Assembly: GCF_013201035.1 (NCBI RefSeq)
Contig: NZ_CP053707.1
Coordinates: 1,240,001-1,304,000 of the forward strand
Direction of reading: 5' to 3'
Source of the DNA: Arthrobacter sp. NEB 688
GTDB taxonomy: Bacteria; Actinomycetota; Actinomycetes; Actinomycetales; Dermatophilaceae
Length of the DNA: 64,000 nucleotides
Shown here one piece after another: positions 48,820-57,445 of this stretch (position 1 is the stretch's first letter; every line of letters starts with the position of its first letter). The notes beneath the pieces were generated by a model, which made no database searches, was not told the DNA's origin, and worked only from the letters and a program-made list of their open reading frames with translations. The translations under genes were made by a program, and so were the position numbers.

Positions 48820-50181
48820 TCAGTCGCGGGCCCCGTCGAGGACGCGGTCGTGCCGCAGCGAGGTCGCCCTGGTCTCCTTGGCGAGGAGGACGGAGACGAC
48901 GGTGACGGCCGACGCCACCGCGAGGTAGATCGCGACCGCGCCGGTGTTCTTCTCGTCCGTCGAGCCGAGCAGCTGCAGGGCGATGATCGGCGCCAGGGCC
49001 CCGGCGAAGATGGACGCCAGCTGGTAGCCGACCGAGGCACCGGTGTAGCGCACCGAGGTGCCGAACAGCTCGGAGAAGAACGCGGCCTGCGGCGAGTACA
49101 TCAGGGCGTGGAAGAAGAGGCCGACGAGCGTCGCGAGCATGATCTGCGGGCCGCTGAGGCTGTCGATCATCCCGAAGTAGACGAAGCCCCACACGCCGAC
49201 GCCGACGGCCCCGACGAGGTAGAGCGGCCGGCGGCCGACCTTGTCCGAGAGGGCGCCGATGAGCGGGATGAGCACCGACTGCATCGCCGCGCCCGCGAGC
49301 AGCGCCCCGAGGACGACGCCCTTCTGCGCCCCGAGGTAGGTCGTGACGTAGGTGATGACGACGATCGTGAAGATGTAGTAGCTGATGTTCTCGGCCATCC
49401 GCATGCCCATCGCGAGGAGGACCTCACGGGGGTAGCGGCGCAGCACCTCGAGGATCGGCAGGTGGGACTTCTCGGAGGACTGGATCTCGGCCTTGGCCTC
49501 GGCGAAGACGGGGGACTCCTCGAGGCTCACGCGCACCCAGAGGCCGATGAGGACCATGACGGCCGAGAGGAGGAACGGGATGCGCCAGCCCCAGGCGTTG
49601 AAGGCCTCGTCGGTCTGGAAGACCGAGAGCAGCCAGAGCACGCCCGTCGCGAGGAGGTTGCCGAACGGCACGCCGGCCTGCGGCCAGCTCGACCAGAAGC
49701 CGCGGTGCTCGTCCTTGCCGTGCTCGGCGACCATGAGGACCGCGCCGCCCCACTCGCCGCCGACGGCGAAGCCCTGGACGAGGCGGCAGACCAGCAGGAG
49801 GATCGGCGCGGCGATGCCGATCGTCGCGTAGGTCGGCAGCAGGCCGATGGCGACCGTCGCACCACCCATCATGAGCAGCGAGATGACCAGCATCTTCTTG
49901 CGGCCGACCCGGTCGCCGTAGTGGCCGAAGACGACGCCGCCGAGCGGACGGGCGACGAAGCCGAGGGCGTAGGTGCCGAAGGCGAGCAGCGTGCCGGTCA
50001 GGGGGTCGCTGTCGGGGAAGAAGAGGCTGCCGAAGACGAGGGCCGCGGCCGAGCCGTAGAGGAAGAAGTCGTACCACTCGACGGCGGTACCGACGACGCT
50101 GGCGAAGACGATCTTGACGATGTTGGGGCGGGTCGGCGTCGGGGACGCGGAGCCGGCGGGACTGACGACGGTGTCGGACAT
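48820..50181 (-). CDS. MFS transporter, metabolite:H+ symporter (MHS) type
   Basis: 453 residues from ATG 50181. Twelve helices. MHS family marks are VVGTAVEWYDFFLYGSAAALVF in helix 1, GGVVFGHYGDRVGRKKML (the MFS loop 2-3 motif), RLVQGFAVGGEWGGAVLMVAEH and RGFWSSWPQAGVPFGNLLA. These resemble ProP, KgtP and ShiA-type transporters of osmolytes and carboxylates. The substrate is unknown. TACGGT ends 8 nt before the start (possible leaderless message). A strong hairpin follows the gene. Confidence 0.9.
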   Translation of the reverse strand: MSDTVVSPAGSASPTPTRPNIVKIVFASVVGTAVEWYDFFLYGSAAALVFGSLFFPDSDPLTGTLLAFGTYALGFVARPLGGVVFGHYGDRVGRKKMLVISLLMMGGATVAIGLLPTYATIGIAAPILLLVCRLVQGFAVGGEWGGAVLMVAEHGKDEHRGFWSSWPQAGVPFGNLLATGVLWLLSVFQTDEAFNAWGWRIPFLLSAVMVLIGLWVRVSLEESPVFAEAKAEIQSSEKSHLPILEVLRRYPREVLLAMGMRMAENISYYIFTIVVITYVTTYLGAQKGVVLGALLAGAAMQSVLIPLIGALSDKVGRRPLYLVGAVGVGVWGFVYFGMIDSLSGPQIMLATLVGLFFHALMYSPQAAFFSELFGTSVRYTGASVGYQLASIFAGALAPIIALQLLGSTDEKNTGAVAIYLAVASAVTVVSVLLAKETRATSLRHDRVLDGARD

Positions 50182-50189
50182 GAGCCGCA

Positions 50190-50195
50190 ACCGTA
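50190..50195 (-). promoter_or_regulatory. -10 box of the MFS gene
   Basis: TACGGT on the minus strand, ending 8 nt before ATG 50181; no ribosome-binding site lies between. Confidence 0.45.
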
Positions 50196-50419
50196 GGGGC
50201 GTCGTGGCGCAAGAGGGGCGTGCGTGACGACCACATCTTCGCCCGGGAGGTGGGGTGCCCCGCCACACCCGAGCACGGGGGAGGTGCGTCGCGGGCGGCC
50301 CGCCGGGGTCGTCGCGGGGCGCGGGGACCCGTGGATCAGCCGGTGACGGCGCGGGTGACCGCCCGGGTGGCCACCCGGTGATTTCCGCCGGGCGGCGCCC
50401 ACCCCGTAGCATCGTGCCC

Positions 50420-50508
50420 GGCACCCCGCGTGGTGGTACCCCACTGAACTCCCCCAGGGCAGGAATGCAGCAAGGGCAGGTGGGCTCTTCCAGGTACGCG
50501 GGGTGTCC
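50420..50508 (+). ncRNA. ffs: Signal recognition particle 4.5S RNA
   Basis: The conserved SRP core is present: the tetraloop helix and asymmetric loops around CAGGGCAGGAATGCAGCAAG (50455-50474). The ends pair as GGCACCCCGCGT / ACGCGGGGTGTC, closing the long hairpin. It is the short bacterial type without an Alu domain. It binds Ffh for co-translational membrane targeting. In many actinobacteria it sits next to dnaX; here dnaX is 3.1 kb further on, past three minus-strand genes. End points are accurate to a few bases. Confidence 0.93.
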
Positions 50509-50550
50509 TCGTGTCCGGACCCGGCCGCGGGGCCGACCGGACCGATGAGG

Positions 50551-51375
50551 TCAGCGCGTGGCGGGCTCGGCCTGCGCCACGTGCTCGTCGGGGCCGCAGA
50601 CCCCGCCGCAGCCACCCGCGCCGCAGCCGCAGCCGGAGGCCTCGGGCTGCGCGGCCTCGGCGCCACCACCGCTGCCGCACGCGCCACCGCAGCAGCCGCC
50701 CCCGCACCCGCCGCCGGCGGCCGGCATCTCGGGCTCGGTGCCCTGGAGGTCCCAGACCTGGCGGATCGCCTGGAGGATGACCTCGACGGGCTGGGCGCCG
50801 GTGACGCCGTACTTCTGGTCGAGGACGAACGTCGGCACCGAGGTGATGCCGATCTGGCCGGCGAGCGCCTCGTCGGTGCGGACGTCGATGCCGAAGTCGT
50901 CGGAGGCGAGGAGGTCGCGGACGGCCTGCTCGTCGAGACCGCCCTCGACGCCGAGGCGCACGAGCGTCTCGTGGTCGCCGATCGCGGCGCCCTCGGAGTA
51001 CCAGGCCCGCAGCACGCGGTCGGTCACCGGCTGCTCCAGGTCGCGCGAGCGCGCGAGGTGCAGCAGGCGGTGGGCGTCGTAGGAGTTGCCCCCGACGAGC
51101 CGCTCCCAGGCGAACTCGAGGCCGACGTCGGCGGCGTCACGGGCCATCTGCTCGTGCTGCGCGACCATCTGCTCGCGCGGGGTGCCGTACTTCTCGGCGA
51201 TGCGGTCGATCTGCGGGGTGTCGTCGACCGCGGCCGCGTTGCGGTCGAGCTGGAAGCTGTGCCAGACGACCCCCACCTCGTCGGCGTGCTCGAACTGCTC
51301 GAGGGCGAGCTCGAGGTGGCGCCGTCCCAGGTGGCAGAACGGGCAGAGGATGTCGGACCAGACGTCGATGCGCAC
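50551..51375 (-). CDS. DsbA-family (FrnE-like) oxidoreductase with a Cys/Gly-rich C-terminal tail
   Basis: 274 residues from GTG 51375, supported by TACCCT 6 nt upstream; ATG 51393 is an alternative. The thioredoxin-fold DsbA/FrnE core carries the redox motif LCPFCHLG (about 10-17), FQLDRNAA, VGGNSYDAHRLLHLAR, and the cis-Pro loop GITSVPTFVLDQKYGVTGAQP. No signal peptide, so it is cytoplasmic and FrnE-like. The last 55 residues are unusual: a Gly-rich tail with eight Cys, some paired (CC, CGC), resembling a small metal-binding or metallothionein-like segment. Confidence 0.88.
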   Translation of the reverse strand: MRIDVWSDILCPFCHLGRRHLELALEQFEHADEVGVVWHSFQLDRNAAAVDDTPQIDRIAEKYGTPREQMVAQHEQMARDAADVGLEFAWERLVGGNSYDAHRLLHLARSRDLEQPVTDRVLRAWYSEGAAIGDHETLVRLGVEGGLDEQAVRDLLASDDFGIDVRTDEALAGQIGITSVPTFVLDQKYGVTGAQPVEVILQAIRQVWDLQGTEPEMPAAGGGCGGGCCGGACGSGGGAEAAQPEASGCGCGAGGCGGVCGPDEHVAQAEPATR

Positions 51376-51381
51376 CCCCCG

Positions 51382-51387
51382 AGGGTA
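51382..51387 (-). promoter_or_regulatory. -10 box of the DsbA-family gene
   Basis: TACCCT on the minus strand, ending 6 nt before GTG 51375. Confidence 0.45.
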
Positions 51388-51411
51388 GGTCACGCTCCTG
51401 ACGGTCGGGGC

Positions 51412-52860
51412 TCAGTCCCGGTGGGCGGAGGACGCGCGCCCCAGGACGCTGCTCGCGCGCAGCCACACCACGACGACCGCGAGCCCGGCGGACGCGGCGG
51501 CGAGCGGCACCCCGGCGGTCGCCGCGAGGAGGGTCTGGACGACGACGACCCCGGCACCCGCCGAGACGATGAGGGGCACCGCGAGCCACGCGAGGAGCAC
51601 CTGCGGGCCGACCTCGGGCAGGAGGGCGAACGACGGCGGCATGACGCGGAAGGCGGCGAGCCACTGCGACCCGAGCACCGCGGCGCCGGCCGAGGCGGTG
51701 ACCAGGGCGGCCGTCGCGGCAGGCACCCCGCCGGCGAGCAGGCCGGCGGTCACCGTCGCGGCGGGCACGGCGACGACGAGGACGAGGGCGGCGGGGGCGG
51801 CGGTGTGCGCCGCCGCCTCGCGCGCGACCGAGCCGCCGAGCAGGCGCGGCGCCCCGAGGGTGTCGCCGAGCAGCCGCAGGCCCTCGCACACCGGCCCCAC
51901 CCCGAGGTGCAGGAGGAGGGCGCAGAGGGCGGCGGGGACGATGTTGCCCGGGCGCCCCGCGACGACGGCCCCGAGCGCGACCCCCGCGGCGAGGAGCAGC
52001 ACGGCGCTGCCGACGACGAGGAACGGCTGGCGGCGCAGCCCGAGGACGTCGCGGGCGAGGACGGTGCGGACCGGGCCGCGCGAGCGCAGCCGCCAGCTCC
52101 GGCCGCGGCGGACGGGCGAGGCGGCCTCGAGGCGGATGGCCCGCGGGTCGCCCGCCAGGGCCGCGCCGCCGAGGCGGGCCGAGCGGGCGCTGTGGGCGCG
52201 CAGCCCGTCGAGGCCGAGGGTGCGCAGCGCCGTCCGGGGACGGGCCGCGGTACGCACGGCGGCGCCGGTGCCGAGCTCCGCGTGGTCGTCCGCCGCCAGC
52301 TGGCCGGCGAGCCAGGCGACCAGGACGGCGCCCGACCCGAGCAGCCCGGCGGCCAGGCCGGTGCCGGCCGCGGCCGGGCCCGCCGCCCCGCCACCCCAGA
52401 CCGCCGCGCCGAGCACCGACCCGACGAGGGTGCCGCCGACGAGCAGGCCGGTGGCGGGCAGCAGCCACGCCTCGCGCAGGACGAGCCCGCGGTCGGCCGG
52501 CCCGGTGGCGACGTGGTCGAGCCAGGGCAGGTCGGGCGTCACCGGGCCGCGGCGCCGCCCCGTCGCGTGGGCGAGGAGCACGAGGACGACGACCAGGAGG
52601 ACGACCCCGCCGAGCACGAGGGCGCCGACGCCCGACGTGGGCGCCAGCGAGATGCCGCGTGCGGGCAGGTCGGCGACCTCCACGACGCCGCGCAGCACGG
52701 TGAAGCCGTAGATGCCGCTGAGCAGCGCGACGACGTAGAGCGTGTAGAGCAGCGAGCGCCACGAGCCGGAGCCCTCGGGGCCGTGCAGGACGTGCTGGAC
52801 GTCCGTGAGTCGCTCGCGGTCGGTGCCGACGGGCTCGTCGTCGACCGGTGTGTCGGTCAC
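51412..52860 (-). CDS. Polytopic membrane protein, predicted ABC exporter permease
   Basis: 482 residues from the GTG that overlaps the ATPase stop (GTGA). About ten hydrophobic segments are seen, among them SLLYTLYVVALLSGIYGF, GALVLGGVVLLVVVLVLLAHA, FLVVGSAVLLLAAGVALGAVVAG and AALVLVVAVPAATVTAGLLAGG. The sequence shows no recognised permease signature, but its coupling to the ABC ATPase gene and its size fit an ABC-2-like or DUF-class export permease. Substrate unknown. The centre (about 195-260) is a basic cytoplasmic loop. Confidence 0.65.
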   Translation of the reverse strand: MTDTPVDDEPVGTDRERLTDVQHVLHGPEGSGSWRSLLYTLYVVALLSGIYGFTVLRGVVEVADLPARGISLAPTSGVGALVLGGVVLLVVVLVLLAHATGRRRGPVTPDLPWLDHVATGPADRGLVLREAWLLPATGLLVGGTLVGSVLGAAVWGGGAAGPAAAGTGLAAGLLGSGAVLVAWLAGQLAADDHAELGTGAAVRTAARPRTALRTLGLDGLRAHSARSARLGGAALAGDPRAIRLEAASPVRRGRSWRLRSRGPVRTVLARDVLGLRRQPFLVVGSAVLLLAAGVALGAVVAGRPGNIVPAALCALLLHLGVGPVCEGLRLLGDTLGAPRLLGGSVAREAAAHTAAPAALVLVVAVPAATVTAGLLAGGVPAATAALVTASAGAAVLGSQWLAAFRVMPPSFALLPEVGPQVLLAWLAVPLIVSAGAGVVVVQTLLAATAGVPLAAASAGLAVVVVWLRASSVLGRASSAHRD

Positions 52861-53501
52861 CGGTGCCCCGGGTCGATGTCGACGACGCCGTCGGCCACGG
52901 CCTCGGTGACCGCGGGGTCGTGGCACGCGAGGAGGATCGTCGTGCCGCGGTCGCGCCGGGCCGCCAGGAGGCCGGCGAGGAGCATCCGGCGGTCGGTGTC
53001 GAGGCGCTGCTCCGGCTCGTCGAGGACGAGCAGCCGCGCCGGGCGGAAGAGCGTCAGGGCGAGGTGGAACAGCTGCGTCTGGCCCGAGGAGAGCTCGTGC
53101 GGGAAGCGGTCGGGCAGGTGGGCGATGCCGACCTCGTCGAGCGCGGCGAGGACGCGCTCGTGGCAGGTGGAGGGGTCGCGACCCCAGGAGGCGTCGACGA
53201 GGGTCAGGTGGTCGACGAGGGTGAGGTCGCGCCAGCCGGCCGGGGTGCCGAGGAGGGCCGCCACGGCCTCGCGGGTGGCCGGGCGCCGCTCGTCGGCCGG
53301 CTCGCCGTCGAGCGTGACCGTGCCGGTCGAGGGCGAGGTCAGGCCGGCGGCGAGGCGCAGCGCGGTCGTCTTGCCGGCCCCGTTGGGGCCCCGCAGGACG
53401 ACGCACGTCCCGGGGCGGACGGCGAAGGACGTGGGGTGCAGGAGCACGGCGCCGTCGATGCTCTTGGAGGCGTCGCGGACCTCGACACGGGTACCGGTCA
53501 C
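52857..53501 (-). CDS. ABC transporter ATP-binding protein
   Basis: 214 residues from GTG 53501, with GTGAGG just upstream; GTG 53510 would add three residues. Walker A LRGPNGAGKTTALRLAAG (about 36-53), signature ELSSGQTQLFHLALTLF, Walker B ARLLVLDEPEQRLD, and the H-loop LLACHDP. Small, single-domain, of the ABC-2/CcmA export type. It powers the membrane protein encoded next. The start is 86 bp from the divergent dnaX start. Confidence 0.9.
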   Translation of the reverse strand: MTGTRVEVRDASKSIDGAVLLHPTSFAVRPGTCVVLRGPNGAGKTTALRLAAGLTSPSTGTVTLDGEPADERRPATREAVAALLGTPAGWRDLTLVDHLTLVDASWGRDPSTCHERVLAALDEVGIAHLPDRFPHELSSGQTQLFHLALTLFRPARLLVLDEPEQRLDTDRRMLLAGLLAARRDRGTTILLACHDPAVTEAVADGVVDIDPGHR

Positions 53502-53550
53502 GGGCCTCACCCTCTCACCCGCGGGCCGTCCACACGCCGCGGGACGGCCG

Positions 53551-53579
53551 TTCCGGGTGTCCTCGCCGACGGCTAGGGT
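53551..53579 (+). promoter_or_regulatory. dnaX promoter, leaderless geometry
   Basis: TTCCGG (53551-53556), 17-nt spacer, TAGGGT (53574-53579), ending 7 nt before GTG 53587. The -35 is weak; the -10 position is the main support. Confidence 0.5.
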
Positions 53580-53586
53580 CGACCGG

Positions 53587-55770
53587 GTGAGCACCGCCCT
53601 CTACCGCCGCTACCGGCCCGAGACGTTCGTCGACGTCATCGGGCAGGAGCACGTGACCGAGCCCCTCATGCAGGCGCTGCGGACGGGGCGGGTCGGGCAC
53701 GCCTACCTCTTCTCCGGGCCGCGCGGGTGCGGCAAGACGACGAGCGCGCGCATCCTCGCCCGGTGCCTCAACTGCGAGCAGGGGCCCACGCCCGAGCCGT
53801 GCGGGACGTGCGACTCGTGCGTCGCGCTGGCCCGCGGGGGGCCCGGCACCGTCGACGTCATCGAGATCGACGCCGCGAGCCACGGTGGCGTCGACGACGC
53901 CCGTGACCTGCGCGAGCGCGCGTCGTACGGCCCGGCGCAGAGCCGCTACAAGATCTACATCATCGACGAGGCGCACATGGTGACGCCGCAGGGCTTCAAC
54001 GCCCTGCTGAAGATCGTCGAGGAGCCGCCGGAGCACGTGAAGTTCATCTTCGCGACGACCGAGCCCGAGAAGGTCATCGGCACGATCCGCTCGCGCACGC
54101 ACCACTACCCCTTCCGGCTCGTGCCGCCGGCCCGGCTGCAGGCGTACATGGAGGAGCTCTGCGGGCGCGAGGGCGTCGCCGTCGCGCCGGGCGTGCTCTC
54201 CTTCGTCGTCCGCGCGGGCGGCGGCTCGGTCCGCGACTCGCTGTCGGTCCTCGACCAGCTGATGGCCGGCTCCGGCGAGGCGGGGCTGACCTACGAGTCC
54301 GCGGCGGCGCTGCTCGGGTTCACCGACGGCGAGCTGCTCGACGCCACCGTCGAGGCCTTCGCGGCCGGTGACGCCGCCGCCGTCTTCCGCGCCATCGACC
54401 GCGTCGTCGAGACCGGCCTGGACCCGCGGCGCTTCGTCGAGGACCTCCTCGAGCGGCTGCGCGACCTCATCGTCGTCGAGGCGATGCGCGAGGGCGCCGC
54501 GCAGGTCCTGCGGCACGTGCCCGAGGACCAGCTCGAGCGGATGCGCCGCCAGGCCGCCGCCTTCGGCGCGGGCTCGCTCTCGCGGGCCGCCGACGTCGCG
54601 AACGCCGGCCTCACCGAGATGTCCGGTGCCACGGCGCCGCGCCTGCAGCTCGAGCTGCTCGCGGCCCGCATCCTCCTGCCCGGGGCGGCGGGGGAGGCCG
54701 GCTACGCGGCCCGCCTGGACCGGCTCGAGCGGCGCCTCGAGGTCGGGGGCGTGCCGAGCGCCGCCGCAGCCTCCTCGCCGATACCCGCCTCCGCTGCTCC
54801 GGCCGCGGTCCCCGCCGCTGCCCCCGCGCCCGCTCCGGCCGCGCCCGCCGCGCCGGCCCCCGAGGCGATGACGCCGCGTCCCGCGCCCGTCGAGCCGCCC
54901 ACTCCCGAGCGCGAGACCCCGGCGCCCGCGTCGTCACCGGCCCCGCCGCAGCAGTCCGCCCCGCCGCAGAGCGCCCCGTCCCGACCCGCCGCCCAGCACC
55001 AGGACGCACCGCCCCAGCAGAGTGCGCCGCAGCAGGCCGCCCCGCCGCACCAGCAGCCGGCGCAGTCCCAGCGCCCCCCGGCCCCGGCCGCCGGTGCGCC
55101 GCGCGGCCCGGGCGGCATCGACACCGACGCCATCCGCCGCTCCTGGCCCGACGTCCTCGACTGGCTGAGCCGGCACAAGCGCGTCACGTGGACCTTCGTC
55201 TCGCAGAACGCGCAGGTCGTCGAGTACGACGGCGTGCGGGTCATGCTCGCCATCTCGACGAGCGGCCTGGCCGAGACCTTCCGCCGCGGCGCGCACGCCG
55301 AGTACGTCCGCCAGGCGCTCATCGACGTCCTTGGGGTCGACGCCAAGGTCGAGGGCCGCCCCGGCGACGTCCAGGTGCCGCAGACCCCCGAGCCCGCCGA
55401 CGTCCCGCCGCCCCCGGACCCCGGTCCGTCCGGCCACGACGCCCCACCCCCGCCGGAGCCCACGCGCGACCGCGGCCCGTCCCCGGCCGAGATGGGCGTC
55501 ACGGCCGGCCCCGGCCCGCGCGGCGACGCCCCGAGCTGGTCCGACGCGCCGCCGCCGCCGGAGTCCGCGCCGTCGTGGGCCAGCCCCCTCGAGCAGGCCA
55601 AGGCCGCCGTGGCGGCCGAGTCCGAGCAGGAGGTCGTCGCGCAGCAGCACGTCGTCGACGACACCGCGATCAGCGAGGACGACGAGTCGATCGACGACCT
55701 CTCCGACGTCGGCGTCCCGGTCGTCGAGCGCATCCTCGGCGGCACGGTCATCCAGGAGCAGGACCGGTGA
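53587..55770 (+). CDS. dnaX: DNA polymerase III subunit gamma/tau
   Basis: 727 residues from GTG 53587. Clamp-loader ATPase: N-terminal YRRYRPETFVDVIGQEHVTEPL, Walker A FSGPRGCGKTTSARI (about 43-57), a four-Cys zinc module (CLNCEQGPTPEPCGTCDSC), Walker B YIIDEAHM, sensor FATTEPEKVI and arginine-finger block GGSVRDSLSVLDQL. Domain III ends near residue 380. A long Pro/Ala/Gln-rich tail follows (about 395-510), then a tau-like domain (IRRSWPDVLDWLSRHKRVTWTFVSQNAQVV) and an acidic end. No slippery heptamer for frameshifting was seen. plsC overlaps its stop. Confidence 0.96.
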   Translation: MSTALYRRYRPETFVDVIGQEHVTEPLMQALRTGRVGHAYLFSGPRGCGKTTSARILARCLNCEQGPTPEPCGTCDSCVALARGGPGTVDVIEIDAASHGGVDDARDLRERASYGPAQSRYKIYIIDEAHMVTPQGFNALLKIVEEPPEHVKFIFATTEPEKVIGTIRSRTHHYPFRLVPPARLQAYMEELCGREGVAVAPGVLSFVVRAGGGSVRDSLSVLDQLMAGSGEAGLTYESAAALLGFTDGELLDATVEAFAAGDAAAVFRAIDRVVETGLDPRRFVEDLLERLRDLIVVEAMREGAAQVLRHVPEDQLERMRRQAAAFGAGSLSRAADVANAGLTEMSGATAPRLQLELLAARILLPGAAGEAGYAARLDRLERRLEVGGVPSAAAASSPIPASAAPAAVPAAAPAPAPAAPAAPAPEAMTPRPAPVEPPTPERETPAPASSPAPPQQSAPPQSAPSRPAAQHQDAPPQQSAPQQAAPPHQQPAQSQRPPAPAAGAPRGPGGIDTDAIRRSWPDVLDWLSRHKRVTWTFVSQNAQVVEYDGVRVMLAISTSGLAETFRRGAHAEYVRQALIDVLGVDAKVEGRPGDVQVPQTPEPADVPPPPDPGPSGHDAPPPPEPTRDRGPSPAEMGVTAGPGPRGDAPSWSDAPPPPESAPSWASPLEQAKAAVAAESEQEVVAQQHVVDDTAISEDDESIDDLSDVGVPVVERILGGTVIQEQDR

Positions 55771-56462
55771 GCCGGGTCGCCTACCGGGCCGGGCACCTCG
55801 TCATCGCGCCGGCGTCGAAGCTGCTCTGGCGACCGACGGTCACCGGGACCCACCACGTGCCGCGCACCGGCGGGGTCGTCCTCGCCTCCAACCACCTGTC
55901 GTTCATCGACTCCTTCGCCATCCCGATCGTCGCGCCGCGGCCGGTCAGCTTCCTCGCGAAGTCCGACTACTTCACCGGCCCCGGGGTCGGCGGCGCGGTA
56001 CGGCGCGGCTTCTTCGAGACCATCGGCGCCATCCCCGTCGACCGGCACTCCTCGCGCGCGGCGCAGGAGTCGCTCGACGCCGCGCTCGAGGTGCTGCGGG
56101 CCGGGCGCGCCTTCGGCATCTACCCCGAGGGCACCCGCTCGCGCGACGGCCGCCTCTACAAGGGGCGCACCGGGGTCGCGTGGCTCGCGCTGACCGCCGG
56201 CGTGCCGGTCGTCCCGGTGGGGCTCGTCGGCACCGACGCCGTCCAGCCGGTCGGCAGCAGCTTCCCGCGGCGGGCGAAGGTCCGCGTCTCGTTCGGGCCG
56301 CCGATCCACCCCGGTCCCTACGCCGGGATGCCCGCCGGCAAGGCGCGCCGCCTGATGACCGACGCGGTGATGGACGCCATCGCGGGGCTGAGCGGCCAGG
56401 AGCGGGCCGACACCCACAACGAGCTCCCGCCCGAGAGCACCGGCGCGGCCGTCGGCATCTGA
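55767..56462 (+). CDS. 1-acyl-glycerol-3-phosphate acyltransferase (PlsC family)
   Basis: 231 residues from the GTG overlapping the dnaX stop. The PlsC fold motifs are present: NHLSFID (HX4D catalytic block, about 42-48), the FFETIGAIPVDR block (about 82-93), the acceptor-binding FGIYPEGTRSRDGRLYKGRTG (EGTR, about 116-136) and VPVVPVGLVGTDAVQP. It transfers an acyl chain to lysophosphatidate at the inner face of the membrane. Lack of a long hydrophobic N terminus is typical of the shorter actinobacterial members. Coupled to dnaX by overlap, with no obvious functional link. Confidence 0.88.
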   Translation: MSRVAYRAGHLVIAPASKLLWRPTVTGTHHVPRTGGVVLASNHLSFIDSFAIPIVAPRPVSFLAKSDYFTGPGVGGAVRRGFFETIGAIPVDRHSSRAAQESLDAALEVLRAGRAFGIYPEGTRSRDGRLYKGRTGVAWLALTAGVPVVPVGLVGTDAVQPVGSSFPRRAKVRVSFGPPIHPGPYAGMPAGKARRLMTDAVMDAIAGLSGQERADTHNELPPESTGAAVGI

Positions 56463-56535
56463 GGCCGCCGAGCCGACCCCGGGGGAGCCCGGCGCATACT
56501 GGGGGGAGGTATCCGTCGACGAGAGGAGCCGGCCC

Positions 56536-56757
56536 GTGCCGAGCACCCAGCAGTTCCGCGCCACCGGTCTGACCTGCGGCCACTGCGCCCACGCCGTCAC
56601 CGAGGAGCTCACCGCCCTCGACGGCGTCGACGAGGTGGCGGTCGAGGTCGTGAGCGGCGGGGAGTCGCTCGTCACCGTCACCGGGCGCGGGCTGACCGAC
56701 GCCGAGGTCGCGGCTGCGCTCGACGAGGCCGGCGACTACGCGCTCGTCACGGGCTGA
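56536..56757 (+). CDS. Heavy-metal-associated (CopZ-like) domain protein
   Basis: 73 residues from GTG 56536, with GAGAGGAG upstream. One HMA ferredoxin-like fold with the copper motif GLTCGHCAHAV (Cys-x2-Cys, about 11-21), followed by TEELTALDGVDEVAVEVVSGGESLVTV. Such proteins carry Cu(I) to P-type ATPases. No copper ATPase or CsoR gene is adjacent, so the partner must be elsewhere. The upstream spacer (56463-56535) carries a possible TACTGG but no clear promoter. Confidence 0.88.
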   Translation: MPSTQQFRATGLTCGHCAHAVTEELTALDGVDEVAVEVVSGGESLVTVTGRGLTDAEVAAALDEAGDYALVTG

Positions 56758-56829
56758 CGCTCCCCGCCGCGCCCGCCGCGCCGACCATCCCGTGGACGCC
56801 CCGGACCGCCCATCCGGGCCGTGAGGCCG

Positions 56830-56835
56830 TAGTCT
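56830..56835 (+). promoter_or_regulatory. -10 box of recR
   Basis: TAGTCT ends 7 nt before GTG 56843; no ribosome-binding site is present. Confidence 0.55.
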
Positions 56836-56842
56836 CGTCGGC

Positions 56843-57445
56843 GTGTACGAAGGCGCGGTCCAGGACCTCATCGACGAGCTCGGCAGGCTGCCGGGTGTCG
56901 GCCCCAAGAGCGCCCAGCGCATCGCGTTCCACCTCCTGCAGGCCGACCCCGCCGACGTCGAGCGCCTCGCGCACGCCCTGACCGAGGTCAAGGCGCGGGT
57001 GCGCTTCTGCGCGGTCTGCTTCAACGTCGCCGAGGGCGAGCGCTGCCGGATCTGCGCCGACCCGCGCCGCGACGACGCCTCGATCTGCGTCGTCGAGGAG
57101 CCCAAGGACGTCGTCGCCATCGAGCGCACCCGCGAGTTCCGCGGCCGCTACCACGTGCTCGGCGGGGCGATCAGCCCGATCGACGGCATCGGCCCGGAGG
57201 ACCTGCGCGTCCGCGAGCTGCTCGCGCGGCTCGGGGACGGCACCGTGACCGAGGTCATCATCGCGACCGACCCCAACCTCGAGGGCGAGGCGACGGCGAG
57301 CTACCTCTCCCGGATGCTGCGCGACATCGGCGTGCAGCGCGTCACCCGGCTCGCGTCCGGGCTGCCGGTCGGCGGTGACCTCGAGTACGCCGACGAGGTG
57401 ACGCTCGGCCGGGCGTTCGAGGGACGGAGGCTGCTCGATGTCTGA
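56843..57445 (+). CDS. recR: Recombination protein RecR
   Basis: 200 residues from GTG 56843. It loads RecA at gaps together with RecF and RecO. Seen in order: a helix-hairpin-helix ([24 protein letters not shown], about 8-31), a C4 zinc finger ([16 protein letters not shown], about 57-72), and a Toprim domain with [15 protein letters not shown] and [18 protein letters not shown], then a C-terminal Walker-B-like segment. The length is standard. It keeps the common dnaX-recR linkage, here with plsC and the HMA gene between. It overlaps the DUF5063 gene by 8 bp. Confidence 0.96.
   Translation: MYEGAVQDLIDELGRLPGVGPKSAQRIAFHLLQADPADVERLAHALTEVKARVRFCAVCFNVAEGERCRICADPRRDDASICVVEEPKDVVAIERTREFRGRYHVLGGAISPIDGIGPEDLRVRELLARLGDGTVTEVIIATDPNLEGEATASYLSRMLRDIGVQRVTRLASGLPVGGDLEYADEVTLGRAFEGRRLLDV

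Noticed and set aside
53587-55770. Programmed frameshift producing a gamma form of DnaX
   Set aside because: No A-rich slippery heptamer was seen; the long tau-like product is continuous.
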